Origin: Myrica gale
Taxonomy: Eukaryota > Streptophyta > Magnoliopsida > Fagales > Myricaceae
DNA: 64,000 bases
Direction of reading: 5' to 3'
Assembly (NCBI GenBank): GCA_963930655.1
Contig: OZ005621.1
Location: 5,567,001 to 5,631,000 of the forward strand
Below the pieces are notes generated by a model. That model was not told where the DNA came from. It searched no databases and saw only the letters and a list, made by a program, of their open reading frames with translations. Of the stretch, positions 34,137 through 47,000 are shown piece after piece. The first letter of the stretch is position 1. Each line of letters opens with the position of its first letter. The translations under genes were made by a program, and so were the position numbers.

Positions 34137-35472
34137 TAATTATAACAATGTAGACCTTACAACATTTAATACATAATTTATCTCATCTCTCTTCGAAGTT
34201 GAGCATATAACGTGGTTCAAAGAGCCCATTAAGCTGCACTGCTGCTTTTCTGAAAATTAATGTCATACCCCTTTTGATACAGCTCATAGATTTTCTCACT
34301 TCTCGACGTTCTCGTAAGAACGCTGCACTTGGGCCTAGCTAGCGCTACTCAGAAGTCCTAGCGTCAAGCACCAAGGCTGAATTACACCTTGTTCTTTACT
34401 TTTTCGCTCCAAGCCAAACTTACATTCCGCTAAAGCGGTATATTATCCCTCTCTAGCCCGACGGCCTATTGAGGGTCATTTGAGCTTAGGCCTGGGCCTT
34501 GCAGGACTTGTATGGGCAGGGATTAAAGAAGATAGAGTTGAGTAGCATTGAAGGAGCTTGGGCTGATAGCAGTATGGGCTTAGAACTCAGGCCTTTAGTG
34601 AAAGGCGGTTGCAGGACCCGACTTAGCTGGCTTCTGTTAAGAAATTTGTTAGAATTTCTATTTTCCACATCTTGTTAGTTGTTACAAGTATGACGGTTGC
34701 CCTCGAGGCAGGCCATTTTCATTTTCTATAGCTTTAGGAACTTAGCCAAACCTTCCTTTATCATTTTCTATGAAATTGGATTTCATTCCACTGAATTTTT
34801 ATTCACAATATTTTTACCATTACAAAACCAGTATTTCTCTCGAAAATAGTACGTCTAAATAATTAAACGGGAAGCACCCGTCATGCATTGAAGCCAAGGG
34901 GCAAATGAAGGCAGGAGAGGAGAGCTCCTGCTTCCATCCCTGCAGAAGCACTTCTCTTCTATCCCTGTATGTAATGCAATTCTTCTTTCCTTGCAGTGTG
35001 GACAGAGTAATTTCTACTGCGCTCAACGAGCTCAAGCACTGAACCATTTTATTAGCTAAAAGAATTATATTTACCCTAATAAATCCTTTTCCTTTTGCAG
35101 ATATCACTCACCATATATTAGGGGGTTTCTGCCATATAATTCTTTGTCCCCTATGCAACTTGACTGCAAAGCATATATCAGGCATTAGATCATTAGGATA
35201 TAATTTGCATGATTGGTAATGAATCAGATAGACGAGATTTCAGTATTATCACAGATTATTCCCATAAAGACGGCACACTCTTCAACTGAATTGAATCATA
35301 AAGGCCCATTAAAACAGAAATAACACATCATAATAACAAAATTCCATTAAAATCAAAACACTGGGCACGAAACCTTAAAGTCCACTGAACAAACGGCAAA
35401 TTGGAAAACAAACAGTACTGGAGACTACATGCTTGTCAAGAACAACACCTTGGAAGACAGCTACTCCACTTC
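34137..35472. other. Intergenic spacer and TCTP 3' flank
   Basis: No gene recognised. A less AT-rich stretch at 34290-34620 has no coding signal and may be an old repeat of unknown class. Confidence 0.4.
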
Positions 35473-37068
35473 TTAGCACTTGATCTCCTTCAAAGCATAG
35501 GCAAAGTACAAAAATGTAGGGTCAGCAGCACCATCTTTGTAGTAAGCAAATACGAGACTGCCATCATCGTGCATGCTCTCCCCCACGAAACTGCAAACAT
35601 TACATTGAGACACAGAAAAATTTGAGACAAGAACCAAGACAAATTACATAGAGCAAAACATCAGGAACAGAAGTAGTACTGCCGGTAGAAGTATTTAAAA
35701 TAGCATCAGATGGATTTTTCCTTTACTTACAATTGGAGGTCACTGAGCTTCGAAAGCAGAAATTTGGTTGCTCCCTCAATGTGTTTCTTAAACTTCTCTT
35801 GCTGCTCCCCCTCGAGCTTGGGTGTCAATAACTTGATGTACCTCTTCATGTATGTCACAAATTGCTTCTTATCAAAAGCAGGTTGCTCCTAAAGGCACAA
35901 AACAATGACTTGTCAACAACTGTTTTGCGAAGGAAAAACAACTGGTATCACATGAATTTGTAGACACAACTAACCTGAAGCCTGAATGTGTCAACAATGT
36001 CAACGACCTTAGCAGCCTGGTCATCAACACCCTCATCTTCTCCTCCACCTTCAGCAGAAGGGTTTGCACCAATGTCTACATCAACAGCTCCTTGAATAAC
36101 CCACTGCAACATTCCAAGATATTCGATAACTAATTGAAATCGAAATATGCACATGGACCACTTAATAGCATATAAGTGATAGAAAATCCTAACAAGTATT
36201 CATATAAACTACCTAATAGAAACCTGAAACTTGGTACTAAATAGTCAAGAATTGTGAATGAAGAAGGCAAAAAACACTAACCTTTCCATCGACTTCCCAC
36301 AACATTCCATTCTCGATTTCTTTATATGGAAATGAGTCCGAGAGAAGCTCGTCACCTGATATCAATGAACACAATTTAAATACCATACCACTGGTACAAA
36401 CAATTTGCAATATCGAAAGTGCAACTACCCAAGTACACGAAACACTCCATTAGTCACTAAACCTCAAAAAGAATCCATCACGGGAACAAAATCCAAAAGT
36501 ATCTCATCGTGGCCGCAACAAAAATACAACAGAACTATCAAGTCCTATGTCCACAATCTTTTTTTTTTTAATAAGTAAGCCAATCTTATTAGAAAAAGCA
36601 AAAACAGTACAAGGGGCTATACCGAAGACGCTTAGTCCAAACAAACAACAAAAAGGAAATCATTGAAATCAACAAAAGAGCAGGAAAACTGTACTCATAG
36701 AATAAGATATGAACCATAGCAAATTCACAGAATGCAAAAAGAAATAAAATAACTCAAAGTGAATGGTGGTTAAGATGGGTCGGTCAAATTCGCTGATTTG
36801 TAGCGTTAGCTACACAAGATCCCAGCCAAGGTAATGATAATTCACAGTTATGCATCAAGTTATCTCGCACAAACTTGATTTAGCATAAACCAGCATATAG
36901 GACTTTTAGATCTCTGCAAAATACACAACAACTAACATAGAACATAATCAAGGCATCCAGAATGACCTTGGGATACAGAACACAGATCTGAAACGAGTGA
37001 TCCTTCAGTAAAAGGACAGCCTGAGTTTAAGCAAACGTACCAGTGAGAAGGTCCTGGTAAACCAACAT
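35473..37068 (-). CDS. TCTP: Translationally controlled tumor protein (TCTP), five exons, complete
   Basis: Exons on the minus strand: 37068-37041, 36355-36282, 36103-35975, 35888-35731 and 35590-35473 (TAA), joining to exactly 168 residues, the usual plant TCTP length. TCTP is an abundant, conserved cytosolic protein linked to growth and TOR signalling, with a Mss4-like fold. Visible family features: start [20 protein letters not shown], acidic loop with [12 protein letters not shown], helical hairpin [19 protein letters not shown], and the C-terminal strands [20 protein letters not shown] and [13 protein letters not shown]. All splice sites are GT-AG. Intron 1 contains an antisense LINE tail. 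A TATA box stands about 110 bases upstream of the ATG. Confidence 0.97.
36559..36650 (-). mobile_element. LINE 3'-end remnant in TCTP intron 1
   Basis: On the minus strand the sequence runs cttgtactgtttttgctttt, then a taataa phrase, cttactta and a run of A (poly(T) on the plus strand at about 36559-36570). This matches the tail architecture of the LINEs at 10204-10540 and 19656-21002. The inner boundary is uncertain and no target duplication was found. Confidence 0.6.
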
Positions 37069-37178
37069 GTCTGCGGAATCTCCCGGACCGTTCCAACGAG
37101 TAGCCGAGGGAACAAGGAGAGGAGAGAGAGACGCAGCGATGGGAGAGCGGAGAGGATTTGGGAAAGTCGAGTTCGAGA

Positions 37179-37187
37179 ATATTTATA
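37179..37187 (-). promoter_or_regulatory. TATA box of TCTP
   Basis: On the minus strand the sequence reads TATAAATAT, about 110 bases upstream of the TCTP ATG, a typical distance for a strong plant housekeeping promoter. Confidence 0.65.
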
Positions 37188-37670
37188 CTGGAGGGTTTGG
37201 ACCAGGACATGGGATGGTGTGGAAGTTCAGCGAAATTACGGAAAGAGTGGCTTATCTTCGTTCAAAAAGACAAATGGATCCTTTGCCCGTTTGAGGTGCT
37301 TGTGATGTTTTTTTCTTTTTATTTTTTTATGGGAGAAAAAAGAGAGTAGCAGTTTTATAGGACTATACATCGGTTGTCAAATAACAGAATTGTCATAAGA
37401 AGGTGTCTTTTGTTTTCCGTAATTTTTGAGAATATTTTTAAAATTTTAAAAAAAAAATAAATGTTGAAGTTTATTAAAATTTGTGAAAAATGTGAAATGT
37501 ATGTGTAAAAGTGTGAAATTTATTGGGGTTTGTGAAATGTGTTTGGCAGGGTGAAAATTTTAGGCTCCCAAATAATTAGGTAAACAAATGCCCTCTAATT
37601 TGGAATTGGGCTGTTTATGGGCCATGGCGAAGTGACATCCACCGCATAGCTTTGGAAAACTTTTTTTTTG

Positions 37671-38053
37671 GGAAATTCACCTTTTAGTCCTTAGGTTTTA
37701 GACATTTTTTTTCATTTTAGTCCTACATTTTCAAATTTCAAAATTTTAGTCCTTGAGTTTTCTTTGTTTGACGAAATTGTCATTTCGTCAGTCTGCCCTC
37801 CATATGCTTAACGGACCTCTCTGAGACGTCAGCAAATTTGTACCGGTCAATCGCTATATGAAGCGATCGACCGCTCACTTTCAAAACATATATCATTCGA
37901 CCGCTTTAAGGTCCGTTAAGCATATAGACGGCAGACTGGCTGAATGAACATTTCGTCAAAAAATAAAAACTTAAGGGCTAAAAATTTGAAATTTAAAATC
38001 TAAGGACTAAAATAAAAAAGTGTCCAGAATCTAAGCACTAAAAAGTGAATTTC
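37671..38053. mobile_element. Mutator-like palindromic MITE
   Basis: About 383 bp. The left end ggaaattcaccttttagtcc pairs with the right end (reverse complement gaaattcactttttagtgc). The inverted arms continue through cttaggtttt.gaca and the cgtcagtctgcc / ggcagactggc and gtccgttaagcatat regions near the centre. The flanks are T runs, so the duplication is unreadable. Confidence 0.75.
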
Positions 38054-38747
38054 TTTTTTTTTACTGGCCATATATGCTTTCTTTTTCTTTTGTTCGGCTA
38101 CAACAACATCACTTGATCGAAGAAGTAATTAGCGCCAGATCTGCGGGCTTCTCTGCCCAACTATACTGTAGTTGGGCCGCGGTCTAGTAGTAGTAACGAG
38201 GTCGTAACCGAGTGATTTGAAGGTATCACGTGAGAGGCCTGTCACAATAATGCTATTAATTAATTTTTTTGTTATATGTTCAGCTAGCAAATTTTGTTAA
38301 AACTTTTGAATTTGTTGGAAAAAAATTGAATTACGAGTGTTTATTAAAAATTTAGTGAAACGTTGAAAAATGTTTTATTTTATAATAAGTTTGAGTGAAA
38401 CTTGTTAAAAAGTAACATGAAAAAAAAAACTAACGAACTTTTGTTATAGAAAATTAATAGAGTTTATTAGAGAGTAAAGAGAGGATATTATATGTAGTTT
38501 GTCTTTAATGAAAAAATATTGAAGTTGATGTAAAAAAAGGTGTTGAATTTGTGATTTTTTTTTGAAATTTTGATGCTTGTAGTAAATTTTTTTAATTCTT
38601 TGAACAATTTTTTTAAAAATTTGAAAATTGTTCATATTGAAACATCACCTTAGAAGGTCTAATCGAGATTAAAGCTGAGCACAAATACGAGGAGCGTATA
38701 ACTTAAGAGTACCTATATGATATTTCCGCGCGTTAATATATAACTTA

Positions 38748-38902
38748 GGTTGTGTTTGTGTTGAAATATTTTTGTATTGGGTTTAGTGAAAAAGTGAAGA
38801 GAGGTCATTTTTTATATTTTTTGATGGGAGGGAGAGATTATATTGTAGTATTTTATTAGGAGAGAGAATAATTTGGGTAAAATTGTGGGTGCAAACGCAC
38901 CC
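38748..38902. repeat. AT-rich MITE-like repeat, copy 2 (inverted orientation)
   Basis: Ends ggttgtgtttgtg and (reverse complement) gggtgcgtttgcacc. The core tgtattgggtttagtgaaaaagt is the complement of the core in copies 1, 3 and 4. Confidence 0.5.
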
Positions 38903-39632
38903 TTAATAATACAGGTCAAAATTTGAATAATCCTATACATCCCAATATGAATTTTATTCGTTTTAATCTTTGTTCCCTTGTGTTGGATGGGCAAAAAATT
39001 TTTTATGGTTTGAGATAGTGTAGATTTTTCTGGATGTTTTTTTTAGATTTAGTGTATATTCTCTTCAATTAGTGAAAGAATTATTGTAGTTTATAAAAAT
39101 ATATAGGAGTTTGTAAAAAATTGTTGTAATTTGTAAAAATGTATCGAAATTGATAAAAAAAATATAATTGTGAATTTTTTATAAAAAAAATGTGCCATTC
39201 AAACACCAAAAAAATTATCTTGTTTATCTTTTTTTTATACAACATTTTTTTACTAATTCCACAAACTACAATATAATCTACACTAACAACTATCCCACCA
39301 TTATTTAAAAATATATATTTTTTATGAATCTTTATATAATTACTTTTTATGGCCCCAATCTAAATAGACACAACAATCTCACACTTTACATACGAAAATT
39401 ACACAATCAAAATTGTTATAATGAAGTACTCCATCTTCATTACATTTGGTATCTATTGAGGATTGTTGATGGTAAGTCATTAAGTGGTATCCAATTTTTT
39501 TAAGTTAATAATTGAATATGAAATTCACAGATATTGCTTTGAATGATGGTAACTCAATGGAAATTTAGATTGAATTTCATTTTTGAAAAATTTGGCATGA
39601 TAGTTTAACCTTATTCATCAAGATATAAATTT

Positions 39633-39802
39633 AGAGGATGTTCGGTTAGTGTGTATTTTGAGAATTTTTAAGTGATGTTAACTTTATTGGTATGCGTGTT
39701 ATAGTTATTTTTAGGTGATGTTAAAAAACATGTTCGGTTTGTGTATTCTCATGATACAAAAAATCCTGAGAATACAAAATAACCGAACAAGCTTTTAGTT
39801 GT
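39633..39802. mobile_element. Short MITE, copy A of a two-copy family
   Basis: About 170 bp from gaggatgttcggttag to aaccgaacaagctttta, with inverted ends. It aligns in reverse complement with 60857-61033, sharing gagaattttta, gatgttaact, ttggtatgcgtgtt and agttatttttagtg-like segments. Confidence 0.75.
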
Positions 39803-40290
39803 CAAAGTGAGTTGTCTAGTTTGGCACCATGTTTATTATGAAAGCTCATAATAAATGATTTTGTAAAAAATCCATGCTGGCTCACATACTCAATTAAGCA
39901 CCCTACTTAATTAGTTCAAACCAAAGTTTTACTTAATAATTTTTGTTTGTTGTTATTTATTATGAAATTCTCTCATCAAGTGGAACTCAAATTTATAGCA
40001 ACTTCACATGAAACATATATTTAAATATTCGAAATCTATATGATTTTTCTTCTTAGGTACATAATTTTTATCTAAAACTAATATAACTCTTCCATAATTA
40101 AATTATTCAGAATCTAATTTGTTAAGAAGATGCACTATTTTCGGTTTATGGGGTGTGTATATCTTCTCCCGAGATAATATATATATAATAAATAAAAAAC
40201 CAACCCACACGTGACACTTGACTTGCAAAAATACCCTCGCTGTCACCCTTGTTTCTCAGTCCACGTGTAAAACAGTAAAAGACTATTGAG

Positions 40291-40463
40291 GCTTTGTTTG
40301 CGTTGTAAAATTGTACACTTTTTTAAAATTTAACACAATAAAATATTATAATATAATCTCTCTCCCATCAAATCATTAATTTTTATAACAAAAAATATAA
40401 AAAATTATCTCTCTCTTAACTTTTTTACTAAACTCAATACTTAAAATTTTACAAAACAAATCC
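40291..40463. repeat. AT-rich MITE-like repeat, copy 3
   Basis: Left gctttgtttgcgttgtaaaa and right ttttacaaaacaaatcc are inverted; core actaaactcaatacttaaa. Confidence 0.55.
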
Positions 40464-40944
40464 ACCCTGAAAGATGTATAGGAGAAAAATTTAGAGAATG
40501 TTCCGATAAAATTGTGAATATTTAGGTGTTGTTTTAATTGTATTAATATACGTGTAGAAATTATTAAAATGAATTGATGTTTATTAAAAAATAATAATAT
40601 ATTATATTAAAATAAATATATTTTGTGATATTTAAATTAAAAAAAAGATACAAATACCAACAAAAATTGATAACAACGTCACCTTAGTTGAGTATACATA
40701 ACAATTTGAATTATAACTAATAAAAAAAAATAGAAACCCAAAAGAGTGGCACGTGTTCTACATGTGTTGCCTTGACTATCGTATTAGGTGAAGGACGACA
40801 AATGTTCCACATTTCTACTGTTTGGTAGCTTTGTAGCTCATAATAAACTTCCCATATCTGGCGCCAATCGGGTGACGAGCTTGCCACCGGAGAGACCTCA
40901 GTTGCTTCTTTTGATCCCCTCTGAGATAGATAAATGTCTCGGTG

Positions 40945-40951
40945 TATATAT
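40945..40951 (+). promoter_or_regulatory. Likely TATA box of the RING-H2 gene
   Basis: TATATAT about 100 bases upstream of the chosen ATG, followed by a CT-rich leader (ttcttcttcttcttcg). Confidence 0.45.
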
Positions 40952-41046
40952 ATGTGTGGCCCTTCTTATTATTCTTCTTCTTCTTCGAATCCCTCAATCT
41001 CGAATCTTGTACTGAGGTTTTTTCTTCGGGAGATACTGCGAAAAGA

Positions 41047-44000
41047 ATGGCTACTATGGCTCAGGGATCGTCGCCCTCGAACGTCGACTGCACCATCTGC
41101 TTGGAGGAGGTTTCCGATTCGTGTGGCAGAACCGCGGTGACACTTCGCTGCGGTCATACATTTCACCTCGGTGAGCTAAATTCTTAACCAAAAAGAAAGA
41201 AAGAAAGGATTTCTTGTCAGCTATTTGGTTTTGGACCGACTTTGATGGATATAGATGGGAGTCTTCGCCTGGACGTATATAATGTTGTTTGGATGTTTTT
41301 TAAGGCGTGTATTGTGTATACTATAAAGCAGGTGATGGAATGCCTACGTAAATACAGGTTTGAAAATGTGTATGAAGGAGGAGATTTTTCTTCGTATTGA
41401 AGGCAGTTCTTTTTGCTTAGAAAAAGAAAGAAAGAAGGAAGTTCTTTTTTGACGATTCTAGTCTTTAAGCTGTTTGATGAATTTTCTGTTAAAATGAAAG
41501 GCTCTGAAATAAGGTCTTCCGTTTGGAATGATTGGTTGTTTTTTGAACTATGTCTACATGTATGCCTGTGTATAGGCCATATCTCAAATTAGCTTTACAG
41601 CTTTAGAATTGGTTACTAAAGGTCGTTTCATTTGGACATTGCTAAATATTCTGTGTGGATTGATGGACTTTGCTACATGAAACACAAATTCTTAACTATC
41701 GCAAAGGATAACAAAACCTCACAAATCATTTCAAAAACATTGTAGGCTTGTAGCAATGTGGAACACTAGAATTTTCTGTATTCTTGCCAAGATTTTGGAC
41801 CTGTGCGGTTGGTCAAGTATGTTTGGATTAGTTTGAGTCTCCTGGAGCCCATTCGTGCTGTTTTAACGAAGCTTCTATTCTTTTTTATAGCAGTTTTTCT
41901 TACCTTTTCGAGCAAGGTCCTTAGAGAGAGAGAGAGAGAGAGAGTATATGGACTTTTTCACCCTTCACTTTGTTGTATTCCATTCATATTATCCTACTTT
42001 ATTTGTATTAAAAACATTAACCCATTACATTGGGCGCGGGGTTGAACCTGCATCTTCTCCTTGGCAAAGAGAACTTTTAACATTAAACTAAATCTGCTTG
42101 TTCTTGATGCACAATGTAATGTATGGACCATTTTTATGCAAAACTAGGCCAGATAATCCTTTTCTCTTTTTTTTTCCAGAGTAATTGCAATTTTTTTTCT
42201 GCTTAATTTTATTTGAAGATTTGAATATATATATTAGTTACAATTTCTTATGATTTTATTAATTTTATAATAAAGTATTAATTAGAATAATATATTCAAA
42301 TAATATCAAATTTGAGTTGTATTTATATCTGGGGAAATTTAGCTGTATTAAATCATATTGTATTACTTCCCCAAAAAAATCATATTCTTTTTATAATACT
42401 TATATGTTATTATATTGTAGTCATATTTTGAATTATAATAATTATATTCATATATTGAAATATATATAATAAAAATAATTTATTTTTTATAATATAAATA
42501 TTTAATTTCATTTAAAAATATGATTAGGAATAATATCACCAAAAGAACATTCTCATATGCTTACAGACATGCCGAACTCCACGTATTTTTGAATAGTCAA
42601 AAGAAAAAGGGTCGATTCCGTAAAAGATGAGATCACAAAATTTAATGAAATTGTATCTCTGTGAGAGCATCCATTGTATACCAAGGGTATCTTTGGAGCA
42701 TACGAAATCAGAGCCAAGGTCCTAAGTTCACATGGTGTCTTAAGCTTTTGGGATAAGAAGTAGATTTACATGGTATTATAGTCAAAATCCTAAGTTCGAG
42801 ACTTGACTCCACACTTAACCCCAATTTCAATTAAATATTGCACATGTTGGGCCTCCCAATAAAAAGAGAGTCTGGTCCACACGTGAGGGGGAGTATTAGA
42901 GAATATAATTCAAATAATAAAATCTATCTTTTCCTATTAGCTTAAGCTTTTGCAATAAGTGGTAGATTCATGGGTAGGAATGAGTTGGAGAGAAGTTTCT
43001 TGGTGGTGGGGTTATATATTCTTCCAAATTAATGCAAAGAACAATTAGGAAACATTGATTTCGTACTATACTAGGAAATTGTCAATGGCACACATTAACG
43101 ACTAATAAAAAATGGCAGGGAGTAAGGGAGAGCAGTGGTGGTTGAATCTATTAGATAAAACATTGATAACAGTGTAAGCAAGTGCAGTTTTGAGGAGGAA
43201 GTTTACTTGTGGTGTGATGTCATTTTCAAATTATTTTCAGCGAAAATCCATGAACCATACGTTTGGTTTTGAAAATTCACCACAAATTTTCTTTACCAAG
43301 GTAGAGCTTATCATAGACCGGAAGTATAGAGTTTTGACTTGCATAGTTTATTTGATAATGCACTTGTCATCTAGTTCTTGTTATGGCAGTTACCCTTGGC
43401 GAAGTTAAAACAAATACTTGCCCCCCTCCCCCTTTCTCCAATTTCTTGTTTTTGATGGCATGTCTTCAGCCTCCCCCTTCATAGTTTTGTTTTTTGAAAC
43501 TACCTTTTGGTAGTACATCTATTTTTTATTCTTTTACATCCTTTTTTTGTTGGAAGATATAATTGGAGGATGTATAGTTGTGTAACTTGTGTTCCATCTC
43601 TATGCTTAGTGGAAGTTGGCGTATCTCAATCACATGGGTACGCTCTGTAGTTATATGGTCTAAGGAGCCTTTCTTGTCCTATAGTTAGATGCTTTATTTG
43701 TTTGTGCTTTCATTGCTTATTGCTTTGTTTGGTTCAAAAATACCGCTTCTCCAAGTATTTTAAAAAGTTTTTCAATGTCGACATTTACGTTTAGTTATAG
43801 ACCGGTGTCTTGGATATCTACCCCAGGATGCTCTAGGTAAATATATTATACTTGCATAACTGGAGATGTCATCTTCAGAAGATAAACTACATGCATTTTT
43901 TAGAAGTGAAGAGCTCCCTGTTTAGAACCTGAGCCATGGCAAGAGCATACTGGAAGTGGAAGACATAAGTAATGGTGTAGGCAATATCAGGGCAAGAAAT

Positions 44001-47000
44001 AGGTGAGTACTTCCGATCTCCCACCAGGCTGCAATGTGAGGGAGGAGATATAAGCCAAAAAATCATCCTGAAGAGCAGAGAGCTTGGAGCCAGACGGATC
44101 AGAATCTTGTGTGGGATTCTGATTCTCTCTATTTTAGGCACTCATTTAGAGAAGCAGAACCTCTTTAATTTCATGATTTGAGTAGGTTTTCTGACTCTCA
44201 ATTATCATTAACACACTTTCATCCATCATTATTAGATTAGAAGAAACAAACCACCACCTTTTGATATTTATTTTATGTGAATTTAAATAATATGGTAAAA
44301 CATATTTCCTGTTTGTGGACTTGTTTCTTGGCTGTTAAAATGCCTGGGTTTGCCAAGCCTTGCCAACCTATTTGGGAGGCTTGGGCTTAAAGTACATTGT
44401 TAAATTAGTAATGTGTAATCACTTGATATCAAAAGCAAACTTTTGACTCACGTATAGTCCTATACTGTTAGTTATAAATGGAGCTTTGCTATTATATTTT
44501 ATGTTTACTGCTTCCTTTTCTTCAGATTGCATCGGTTCTGCTTTTAATGTAAAGGGTGCGATGGAGTGCCCTAATTGCCGTGAGATGGAGAACGGTCTGT
44601 GGCAGCATTTTAGGAATGACAATCATGAAGAAATAACGGATGAGGAGGAGGATAATGATGAAGATTATGACGAGTTTGAAATGGTAAAAACAAGGTCCTC
44701 ATTGGTTCTTTTTTTGTTTTATCTAGTAACCAGCTATTCATGGTACTAGTACAGGTTAATTGTGATTGTCCTAATATGTGTACCTTCAACTTCCTTTATT
44801 AATATTGTAAATTCTTCTTCCAATCTCTAGTTTTGAAATTGCTTGAATGGGTGCAATAAGCTAGCTTTGAACTATTGAATTTTTTAGATGTAAAACTGAT
44901 TGGGGACACATGAGTGTCATTTTATGTTATTATCTTGATTCACTTTTGTAGATTAATGAGTTATCTTCGCTTTGCATGACCTGTAGAGGCTTCTTTTCTT
45001 TCATGGTCATTTTTCAGTATATAAGTGACGTAGAAATGTAAGAAGAGTTCCTTGCATGGCAAGTCAATGTGTTATTGATTAGATCATCTTTATCTGGTTT
45101 ATATAGTTCCTTTTTCAATCAAAATAAACTATTCTGTCTCAATCACCCATTTTCTTAAAATGCATTACAGTTGAAACTTTATTCGTCATACATGTTACAT
45201 GCTGGACAAAGAAACATGTACTAAGCCAGGCTCTATTTATGACATTGCTAATGATATTGAGCAATGCCAATTTGATATTGTATGACTCATTGGATGACCT
45301 ACTAAATCTGGCTTCTATTACCCACTCATTGTTAGCAGTCAACAATATTCATAAACATTGGAACAATAAATCAGATAGAAAAGGCGATTATAGCTCAATT
45401 CTAAAAGCATCAAGGAGGGTGAGTTGGAAATGAACAGAAGAGCATCTATAGATACAGCAATACTCAATTTATTGTTATTCCATCTCTTTAGTTCGCATTT
45501 GTGCTTGATTCTTAGTTTTGGCCAATCATAAAGAGCTAGACTATGGAAGCATTAGCAATTAGAACTAGTAGCATTGAAGGCGAGTAGGCCATTAGCTTAG
45601 GGCTGTGCATCAAGGCATGTCATGAGATATCTCTTTAGCACCCTAGCGGCAAGGCTACATTAGTCAGGTTTTTCTTTTTGCACCTAATCGCATGGGTGGA
45701 TCCTTTGAAAGCGCCTTATGACCCTTGTGCCAAGGCTACTTTGATGAGTTTGTTTCATTTTACACCGAATGGAGTGCCTCATCAACTAATGTCTATCTTA
45801 TTAGATTTAATTCCTGGCCACCCTATACTCATTCACACTAGAACATTCGTGTTTGGTTATAATCTATATTCTAAAACAAAAGAAAAATCAAATAAACTGC
45901 ATGTGTTAATATACACATGATCTCAATCAAAATCTACGTTATTGAAGTCTGTCAACATAAAATGTCTAAAACCAACCTCATGTCCAAGTTGGCCTCGTTC
46001 CTTTGATAGCCAGTTTATTATAACCAAGTCCTTGATAGAGGCTTTTCCTTGTAATTTCTCTTTTGCTTCTTTCCAGATGACCATTACCAATAAAATTTAG
46101 GCTCTAAGCAATGTCAAATATCATAGCATCCAACAAGAAAGCTAGGCGGTTAGAATAGATTTTGGCTACATCATATGAAGTCGTGATTTGGCATTGACAA
46201 ATGCAGGTGACAAATCCTGCACGAAAGGACATGGTACAACTAGGACTTGAGAATAAATGATATTTTTCAATACATTTAAAGACGAGAGGAATTCATATTT
46301 TTCATCTCTATAGTATTAAATAACTAATAAACCCTAGCACTTAAATGTGCCTAATCTTCCTACTCCCTAGGAACCCTTTGATATGACTGGCTTATTTTAT
46401 TTCAAAATGGGTCGTGTTATATATACCTATCTTCCTATTCCGTTGGACCCCTTTAGTATGACTTTCTTTATTTAGTTTATATTGTTCCTTAACATCCATT
46501 TGTTTCCTTATGATAAAAGAAATGATATGTGGTAAGTTCCTATCTCATAGTAAACGGATGTGGATTGTGGAGTGTTATGGAAGTGTTTGAAACTAAATAC
46601 TCCTGTCACAGTTTAGATGCCTTCTTTTTTATAGGATGTCCCAAAATAAATGTCTACTTTCCAAAGGCAAAACATATCCTGCAGCATATTTATAACTTAT
46701 TGTCCTCGTTTTCGTAAACGTAAACAAAATTCCCATGTGAAGTCGTGTCTAATTCTTTCGTAGAATGATAGGTAATTAATAAGTTCATTAGATGTTCTCT
46801 TTTCATCAATGTGATTTAGAACCAAGACATCTATTTTGGGATGCCAAGAGTAGAATTTTAAGTGCCAACATGTGCAGGATATGTTGAATGTGTCAGGCAG
46901 AAGTAATGGTGGATGAAATGAATGTTTGTCCTTCATAGATGTATTTGCGATACACAAGCTTCCATAAAGTCCTTTAGTTAAAAACAACCATCTTAGGCTC

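Larger units (their letters stand above)
38054..40944. other. AT-rich spacer with MITEs
   Basis: No gene recognised. It contains the MITE-like units listed separately (38748, 39633, 40291). The last 150 bases lead into the RING-gene promoter. Confidence 0.45.

Noticed and set aside
46630..46890. Mariner/Stowaway-like element in RING intron 2 (ggatgtcccaaaataaatgtct and gacatctattttgggatgcc are inverted)
   Set aside because: A second inverted pair (acatatcctgca) lies in an incompatible order and no TA duplication could be placed, so no element can be bounded.
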